DNA of 11,429 nt from AP-16 sp036395835 (GTDB lineage: Bacteria; Pseudomonadota; Alphaproteobacteria; Rhizobiales; Xanthobacteraceae), in contig DASWCW010000018.1 of assembly GCA_036395835.1 (NCBI GenBank), positions 1-11,429 of the forward strand. The letters run 5' to 3'. Of the stretch, positions 7,528 to 11,429 are shown one piece after another (position 1 is the first letter of the stretch; the number at the start of each line of letters is the position of its first letter). The notes below the pieces were generated by a model. It searched no databases, was not told the DNA's origin, and saw only the letters and a list, made by a program, of their open reading frames with translations. Both the position numbers and the translations under genes were made by a program.

Positions 7528-9117
7528 TTACTCCGCCGGAGCAGCCTTGGCCGCGGCCGGTCCGAGATCGGGTATCGCTCCCAGAATGGCCCGGCGCTCC
7601 ACTTCGGCGAAGCCGGCTTCCGCCGCCGGCTCCGGCTTGAGCAGCGACACCACGATGCCCGACAGGAACGACAGCGTCATGGTGATCAGGCAGGGGTTCT
7701 TGAGCGGGAAGTACCACCACTGCTTCGAAACCTCGGCTAGGTCGTGCTTGAGGATGTCGACCTGGATGGTCGGACCGCAATAGAGCAGCACCAGCGTCGA
7801 GACGGTGCCGAGAACGATCGCGGTGACCGCGCCCCACGTGGTAAAGCGACGCCAGAAGATGGCCATCACCAACGCGGGAAAGTTCGCCGACGCGGCGATC
7901 GAGAAGGTGAGGCCGACCATGTAGGCGATGTTCTGACCCTGGAAGATGATCCCCAGCAGAATCGCGCAGATGCCGAGGATGACGGCCGCAATCCGTGCGA
8001 CCCGCAGCTGCTCGTGTTCCGACGCGTGACCGCCCTTGACCACATTGACCCAGAAGTCATGCGAGAGCGCAGCCGCACCCGACAAGGTGAGCCCGGCCAC
8101 GACGGCCAGGATGGTGGCAAACGCGACCGCACAGATGAAGCCGAAAAAGGCCGCACCGCCCACCGCGTTGGCGAGCAGCGGGGCTGCCATGTTGCCGCCG
8201 CCGCCGACACCGATGATCTGCTTCATCCCGACCAGCACCATGGCGCCGAAGCCGAGAATGAAGGTGATCAGGTAGAACCCGCCGATCCAGATCGTCGCCC
8301 ACACGACGGAGATTCGCGCCTGCTTGGCATCCGGAACGGTGTAGAAACGCATCAGGATATGCGGCAGGCCGGCGGTCCCGAACATCAGGGCCAAACCAAG
8401 AGAAACCGCGTCCCACGCGCCGGTCACCACCTTGGTGCCCGGCTCCAGGACCTGTTTGCCGTTGAGCTCGGCGGCCTTGGCGAACAGCGCAGTCGGGCTG
8501 AAGCCGAACTGCGCGAGCACCAGAATTGCCATTACCACGGCCCCGCCCAGCAGCAGGCAGGCTTTGATGATCTGCACCCAGGTGGTGGCCAGCATGCCGC
8601 CGAACAGCACGTAGGTCATCATGACAATGCCGACGATGATGACGGCGAGCGTGTAGTCCAGATTGAACAGCAGCTTGATCAGGGTGCCGGCGCCGACCAT
8701 CTGAGCGATCAGATAGGTGAGCACGACCGCCATGGTGCCGATCACCGCCGCGATCCGGACCGGCCGCTGCTGCAGCCGATAGGCCACCACGTCGCTGAAC
8801 GTGTACTTGCCGAGATTGCGCAGCGGCTCTGCGATCAGGAACAGGATGATCGGCCAGCCGACCAGCCATCCGGTGGAGTAGATCAGGCCGTCGAAGCCGT
8901 TGAGCGCGACAAGTCCGGCGATGCCGAGGAAGCTCGCGGCGCTCATATAGTCGCCGGCCAGCGCCAGGCCATTCTGGAATCCGGTGACCCCGTGCCCGGC
9001 GGCATAAAAATGCTCAGTGGTCTTGGTTCGTCGCGCTGCCCAATAGGTGACGACCAGGGTGAGCGCGATGAACACGAAAAAGAACAGGATGGCGAGAGGG
9101 TTCGATCCGGCACTCAT
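7528..9117 (-). CDS. actP: Acetate/monocarboxylate permease ActP (SSF family)
   Basis: A 529-residue sodium:solute symporter, very close to ActP of Escherichia coli along its length. Shared stretches include GDYMSAASFLGIAGL, LIAEPLRNLGKYTF, YLIAQMVGAGTLI, VLFGGMLATTWVQIIKA, FGTAGLPHILMRF and AVAFATILAVVAGLTLSGA. It should have about 13-14 membrane helices and take up acetate, and perhaps glycolate or other short monocarboxylates, with sodium or protons. The N-terminus goes almost directly into the first helix; the signal-peptide-like extension of the E. coli protein is absent. The C-terminus ends in a soluble Ala/Pro/Glu-rich tail. The start ATG overlaps the stop of the DUF485 gene (ATGA) and follows GGGGAGGAA, so the two genes are co-translated. 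Acetate as main substrate is inferred from homology and from the carboxylate-sensor operon beside it. Confidence 0.95.
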   Translation of the reverse strand: MSAGSNPLAILFFFVFIALTLVVTYWAARRTKTTEHFYAAGHGVTGFQNGLALAGDYMSAASFLGIAGLVALNGFDGLIYSTGWLVGWPIILFLIAEPLRNLGKYTFSDVVAYRLQQRPVRIAAVIGTMAVVLTYLIAQMVGAGTLIKLLFNLDYTLAVIIVGIVMMTYVLFGGMLATTWVQIIKACLLLGGAVVMAILVLAQFGFSPTALFAKAAELNGKQVLEPGTKVVTGAWDAVSLGLALMFGTAGLPHILMRFYTVPDAKQARISVVWATIWIGGFYLITFILGFGAMVLVGMKQIIGVGGGGNMAAPLLANAVGGAAFFGFICAVAFATILAVVAGLTLSGAAALSHDFWVNVVKGGHASEHEQLRVARIAAVILGICAILLGIIFQGQNIAYMVGLTFSIAASANFPALVMAIFWRRFTTWGAVTAIVLGTVSTLVLLYCGPTIQVDILKHDLAEVSKQWWYFPLKNPCLITMTLSFLSGIVVSLLKPEPAAEAGFAEVERRAILGAIPDLGPAAAKAAPAE

Positions 9118-9416
9118 GATTTCCTCCCCGAACCCGCTGTGGATGCGGCAGCAACAGCCCGGGCGACGGCCTCGTCATAACCCCGGTTGGCCCACACCAC
9201 GTAGACGATGGAGAGGATCCAGCAGGAGACGATCGTAAGCGCGCCCAACAGGATGCCGAGGCTGAGCCCGGGGCTCAGCAGGGTCGACAGCAAGGGCCTG
9301 CCGAACGCCACCAGCAGGATGAAACCCAGGTAGATCGCCAGCATCAGCGCTGAAAGCGTGAGAGCGATCGCCCACCGCCTTGCGGCAATGGCATGAATCG
9401 GATCGGTTGTGCTCAT
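9114..9416 (-). CDS. yjcH: DUF485 small membrane protein, ActP partner (YjcH-like)
   Basis: A 100-residue protein with two membrane helices (about 16-38 and 49-75) and the typical DUF485 core LAIYLGFILLVAF, followed after the second helix by YVVWANRGYDE. It corresponds to YjcH, encoded with ActP in E. coli and many other proteobacteria. It is thought to be a small companion subunit of the symporter; its precise job is not established. The ATG at 9416 gives the usual short N-terminus before the first helix. AGGGGG (9426-9431) is the likely ribosome-binding site, nine bases away. It is first in the operon, overlaps actP by four bases, and is preceded by a repeated 16-base motif and an FNR/FixK-like box. 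Confidence 0.92.
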   Translation of the reverse strand: MSTTDPIHAIAARRWAIALTLSALMLAIYLGFILLVAFGRPLLSTLLSPGLSLGILLGALTIVSCWILSIVYVVWANRGYDEAVARAVAAASTAGSGRKS

Positions 9417-9430
9417 CGCTGGGCGCCCCC

Positions 9431-9446
9431 TAGCGCCAAAGTCTTA
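9431..9446 (-). promoter_or_regulatory. Repeated 16-base motif at the start of the DUF485-actP operon
   Basis: The - strand reads TAAGACTTTGGCGCTA, matching the copy at 9686-9701 at 12 of 16 positions, with the core GACTTTGG intact. It ends 14 bases before the DUF485 start codon, touching the probable ribosome-binding site. A protein bound here would more likely repress than activate, unless the promoter lies close to the start codon. Confidence 0.35.
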
Positions 9447-9491
9447 ACAATCGAGGACCGCGCAAGAGACCAGCTTATTCTCCCACCAATT

Positions 9492-9505
9492 CTGATCTAG
9501 ATCAA
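9492..9505 (-). promoter_or_regulatory. FNR/FixK-like binding site upstream of the DUF485-actP operon
   Basis: The - strand reads TTGATCTAGATCAG, one mismatch from the perfect FNR/Anr box TTGAT-N4-ATCAA. The central 12 bases (TGATCTAGATCA) form a perfect palindrome. It is centred 82.5 bases before the DUF485 start codon. A class II promoter would then start near 9457, giving a leader of about 41 bases. The expected -10 position (9464-9469, TCTCTT on the - strand) is poor, so the exact promoter is uncertain. Confidence 0.5.
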
Positions 9506-9685
9506 TTCAGGGACGATCGACCCGTTGGGGAGAGAGGATGTATGCGTCGGCACGTTCGCGTCCATGCGGTTTTCCCTGACGCTGAGCTTCCCATGCGAAG
9601 GCACCGGGCGACCATCATCCTAATTGCGCATGCTTCCATATTCACGCTCGCCGATAACTGCTTTGAAACGATCGGGGATGCGTTC

Positions 9686-9779
9686 TACGACTTTGGGCGT
9701 ACGACGATTGGCGCAGGCCTAAGGCCTGGAGCACTACGACTTTAGACCTAATACCAATGGTCACTGCGACTTGGACCTA
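9686..9779 (+). repeat. Three copies of a 16-base dyad-like motif
   Basis: The copies are TACGACTTTGGGCGTA (9686-9701), TACGACTTTAGACCTA (9735-9750) and the shorter TGCGACTTGGACCTA (9765-9779). The first two agree at 13 of 16 positions. Each is an imperfect dyad: the first has exact TACG/CGTA ends, the second has TA-G-CT/AG-C-TA symmetry. Start-to-start spacing is 49 and 30 bases. They lie 240-350 bases upstream of the actP operon promoter region. Clustering suggests binding sites for a dimeric regulator; the regulator is unknown. Confidence 0.5.
9714..9728. repeat. Perfect 7+1+7 palindrome
   Basis: CAGGCCT and AGGCCTG flank a single A, giving a perfect inverted repeat in the gap between motif copies 1 and 2. 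It has no U-run, so it is not a typical terminator. It may be part of the same control region or chance. Confidence 0.3.
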
Positions 9780-10083
9780 TCGACAAGATTACGCGTCGCG
9801 GCTCAAGTTCGGTTAGGGCGGTTTCGCGCGGCTCATATCACGGTTCCGCCTGAAATCTCGATACTCATCGCGTGACAGGGCTATTCGCTTTGCTGTCGGT
9901 CACCAACCGGACGGGGCGAGTTCCGCTGAGGGTCCAATCGCGTCATTTCGAGCGCGGAGTGACCTCGACCGCTTCACCCCAATGAACGGACGTATCCGGC
10001 CGTGATCGGCTCGTCTGAGTTGTGCCAGTACCAGACATTCCAAGGAACTGAGAGATCGGCCGCCACGCGTCATCAGAACCATT

Positions 10084-10104
10084 CAGGTCCGGTCCAAGGA
10101 CCTG
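10084..10104. repeat. Short hairpin before the substrate-binding protein gene
   Basis: CAGGTCC (10084-10090) and GGACCTG (10098-10104) form a perfect 7-base stem with a 7-base loop. It lacks a T-run on either side. It lies about 100 bases upstream of the next gene. Function unknown. Confidence 0.3.
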
Positions 10105-10206
10105 CCCCGCCATTCCGCGGTAGGCTATACTGGTGGCTGCGTAAGCCTTCTGCGGGGCCGACCGTGGGTTACCGCCTGACCGAGGCCGTTGGCACTGGAC
10201 AAACTG

Positions 10207-11214
10207 ATGTTCGAGCTTCGACGGCGCGCGTTCATTGCACTTCTCGGCGCTACGATGGCCGGATGGCCGCTTCGCGCGCGCGCCCAACAGGGCGGCCGCG
10301 TGCGACGGATGGGCGTGCTGATCGGACTCGCGGAAGGCGATCCGGAGATAGGAAAGCATTTAAGCGCGTTCCGCGGGGGACTTCGCGCTTTGGGCTGGAC
10401 GGACGGACAAAACGTTCAAATCGATCATCGGGTCGCTGGTGATCCCGCAGGCATGCGGTCGGCTGCGGTGGAATTGACCAGCCTCGGCCCGGAACTCATC
10501 GTCACCTTTTCGACCCCAGCGACAAATGCAGTCCGGGAGGCAAGACGCAACGTGCCGATCGTATTCATAGCCGTTTCCGATCCGATCGGAACCGGCTTCG
10601 TGGAAAGCTTTGCTCGGCCCGGCGGGAATATCACCGGATTCACCAATTTCGAAGGAACCATCGGGGGAAAGTGGCTGGAGCTGATGCGCGACATCGCACC
10701 CTCGATCAGGCGGGCCTCGATGTTGTTCAACCCAGCGACCGCCAACACCGGCGCAAGCGGCGGCGTGTATCTGCAGTCGATGCAGGCCGCCGCGCAGATC
10801 CGGGGTATAGAGCTGATCGTAAGTCCGGTTAACGATCCTGCAGACATCGATGGGGTTTTCGCTGCGATGGCAGAGGGTCCGCCGGGCGGTGTCATTGTAA
10901 TGCCGAACGTCTTCACTGCTGCGAATCGAGACCGCATCGTGGCGCAGGCGGAACGGTTTCGCATTCCGACCGTCTATCCGCTTCTGCACTTTGTCGCAGC
11001 TGGCGGCCTGTTGTCCTATGGGGTCGATATCAGCGACCTGTTCCGGCGCGCGGCGTCATACGTGGATCGTATCTTGAAGGGCGGCAAACCTGCCGATCTG
11101 CCCGTTCAACAGCCGACGAAGTTCGAACTGATGATCAACCTCAAGACCGCCAAGGCACTCGGCCTCAACGTTCCTCTCACGTTGCTCGCCCAAGCCGACA
11201 ACGTGATCGAGTAG
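10207..11214 (+). CDS. ABC transporter substrate-binding protein (ABC_sub_bind family)
   Basis: A 335-residue secreted binding protein of the ABC_sub_bind type (PF04392), a family greatly expanded in Bradyrhizobium and relatives. The N-terminus has a twin-arginine-like signal (RRRAFIALLG, residues 5-14), a hydrophobic stretch and a probable cleavage site after ARA at residue 26. Mature-domain landmarks are FRGGLRALGWTDGQNV, the DPIGTGFVESFARPGGNITG segment, and the C-terminal LPVQQPTKFELMINLKTAKALG typical of the family. The full length is present. ATG at 10207 is chosen because it places the arginine motif near the start; an upstream in-frame TTG at 10189 adds six residues, and neither has a clear ribosome-binding site. 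The ligand is unknown. No permease or ATPase gene is next to it: the next gene is an IS110 transposase, so it is an orphan here. No link to the acetate genes is visible. Confidence 0.9.
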   Translation: MFELRRRAFIALLGATMAGWPLRARAQQGGRVRRMGVLIGLAEGDPEIGKHLSAFRGGLRALGWTDGQNVQIDHRVAGDPAGMRSAAVELTSLGPELIVTFSTPATNAVREARRNVPIVFIAVSDPIGTGFVESFARPGGNITGFTNFEGTIGGKWLELMRDIAPSIRRASMLFNPATANTGASGGVYLQSMQAAAQIRGIELIVSPVNDPADIDGVFAAMAEGPPGGVIVMPNVFTAANRDRIVAQAERFRIPTVYPLLHFVAAGGLLSYGVDISDLFRRAASYVDRILKGGKPADLPVQQPTKFELMINLKTAKALGLNVPLTLLAQADNVIE

Positions 11215-11268
11215 CGAGAGTTGTAGTTGATAGCCTTCATCAAGGTCCGCTAATGGAATGGTCCGGCC

Positions 11269-11319
11269 GTGCTCCTACACTGCCAGCGCGTGACGCTGGA
11301 CGGGGTTACGAAGGAGCAC
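11269..11319 (+). promoter_or_regulatory. Nested hairpin enclosing the transposase ribosome-binding site
   Basis: Outer arms GTGCTCCT (11269-11276) and AGGAGCAC (11312-11319) pair perfectly. Inside, CCAGCG (11283-11288) pairs with CGCTGG (11294-11299) around a 5-base loop. The 3' outer arm contains the AGGAG ribosome-binding site of the transposase start at 11324, so folding would hide it. This could limit transposase translation from transcripts entering from outside, as known in other IS families, or be part of a guide RNA. The structure is seen; the role is inferred. Confidence 0.5.
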
Positions 11320-11323
11320 CGCC

Positions 11324-11429
11324 ATGTCCAACAGATCAACTCCGATCGTCGCCACGATGGGTATCGACATCGGCAAGAACTCATTCCACGTCATCGGCCT
11401 CGATCGGCGCGGGGCGATCGTGCTGCGGC
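11324..11429 (+). CDS. IS110-family transposase, N-terminal fragment cut by the window edge
   Basis: The first 35 codons of a transposase/recombinase with a DEDD (RuvC-like) catalytic domain. The opening IVATMGIDIGKNSFHVIGLD is the characteristic IS110 N-terminus, and D15 in GIDIGK is the first catalytic acid. The ATG at 11324 follows AAGGAG (11311-11316) with a 7-base spacer. The reading frame is open to the last base, so the truncation is due only to the window edge. IS110 enzymes insert their element through an RNA-guided DEDD recombinase with a C-terminal serine-containing domain; that part is not visible here. Whether the full gene is intact cannot be judged. Confidence 0.88.
   Translation, partial: MSNRSTPIVATMGIDIGKNSFHVIGLDRRGAIVLR

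Larger units (their letters stand above)
9506..10206. other. Long gap without a convincing gene
   Basis: About 700 bases between the actP promoter region and the substrate-binding protein gene. It holds three copies of the repeated motif (9686-9779), a perfect palindrome (9714-9728) and a hairpin (10084-10104). GGGGAGAGAGGA at 9526-9537 resembles a ribosome-binding site, but the 67-codon frame behind it looks like no protein I know. TATACT at 10126-10131 resembles a -10 element without a matching -35. No tRNA or other known RNA is evident. Composition differs from the dense operons to the left, consistent with accessory DNA or a decayed gene. Confidence 0.5.
11215..11429 (+). mobile_element. 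Left part of an IS110-family insertion sequence (runs off the window)
   Basis: The start of an IS110-type transposase gene at 11324, preceded by 109 bases of non-coding DNA after the substrate-binding protein stop codon. The left end of the element lies somewhere in that stretch. It cannot be placed, because IS110 elements usually lack terminal inverted repeats and make no target duplication. In many IS110 elements the non-coding DNA before the transposase encodes a structured bridge RNA that pairs with target and donor DNA; this stretch contains a nested hairpin, but too little is visible to assign such an RNA. Confidence 0.6.

Noticed and set aside
7744..9180. A 478-codon open frame on the + strand opposite actP
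   Set aside because: It is a shadow frame: extremely rich in charged residues, Gln and His, with no fold, while the opposite strand is an unmistakable ActP.
9542..9745. A 67-codon + strand frame behind a purine-rich GGGGAGAGAGGA
   Set aside because: The protein resembles nothing known, has no domain or membrane pattern, and its 3' end runs through two of the repeated motifs and the palindrome. More likely a chance frame.
10126..10131. TATACT, a good -10 hexamer before the substrate-binding protein gene
   Set aside because: No -35 element at suitable spacing (TGCCCC at the 17-base position), so not called as a promoter.
9943..10442. Overlapping frames of 138 (-) and 146 (+) codons around the start of the substrate-binding protein
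   Set aside because: Both run into the signal peptide and mature part of the substrate-binding protein in the wrong frame and show no recognisable domain.
1..11429. CRISPR array, tRNA, rRNA or phage genes
   Set aside because: No regularly spaced repeats, no cloverleaf-like arms and no phage structural or integrase genes were seen on either strand.

Overview
The window is GC-rich DNA with long, tightly packed reading frames in two convergent blocks, then a looser accessory end. It is most likely from an alphaproteobacterium of the Hyphomicrobiales (Bradyrhizobium-like). That placement is an inference. It rests on the twin-arginine substrate-binding protein of the ABC_sub_bind type near 10.2-11.2 kb, the style of IS110 transposase at the right edge, and FNR/FixK-type boxes in front of both operons. 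The rest of the locus would also fit a beta- or gammaproteobacterium.

Left block (519-5927, + strand): a stand-alone receiver protein; a 702-residue membrane protein fusing HAMP, PAS and a dead histidine-kinase core to a complete DnaQ-type DEDDh exonuclease; a 72-residue two-helix membrane protein; and a CrbS-like sensor kinase in which an SLC5 solute-symporter domain is joined through a STAC linker to a kinase core. The genes overlap or nearly abut, so this is one operon. Middle block (9416-5931, - strand): a DUF485 small membrane protein, the acetate permease ActP (overlapping ATGA), a terminator hairpin, and a CBS/DUF294 nucleotidyltransferase-like protein. The last gene ends 3 bases from the end of the sensor-kinase gene.

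Both blocks point to acetate or short-chain carboxylate uptake and sensing. ActP with DUF485 is the transporter pair. The SLC5-STAC kinase is the kind of sensor that controls acetyl-CoA synthetase in the CrbS/CrbR acetate switch. The exonuclease fusion and the DUF294 protein have no established role but sit inside the same locus. FNR/FixK-like boxes lie upstream of both operons. A 16-base dyad-like motif (TACGACTTTRGRCSTA) recurs five times, only in non-coding DNA: before the DUF485-actP pair, before the DUF294 gene, and three times in the gap at 9.69-9.78 kb. It is a candidate operator of the locus.

Right end (9420-11429): about 790 bases without a convincing gene, holding the motif repeats, a perfect palindrome and a hairpin; then an orphan periplasmic substrate-binding protein; then the first 106 bases of an IS110-family transposase, whose ribosome-binding site lies inside a nested hairpin. 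This part looks like accessory DNA. The first 435 bases also hold no recognisable gene.
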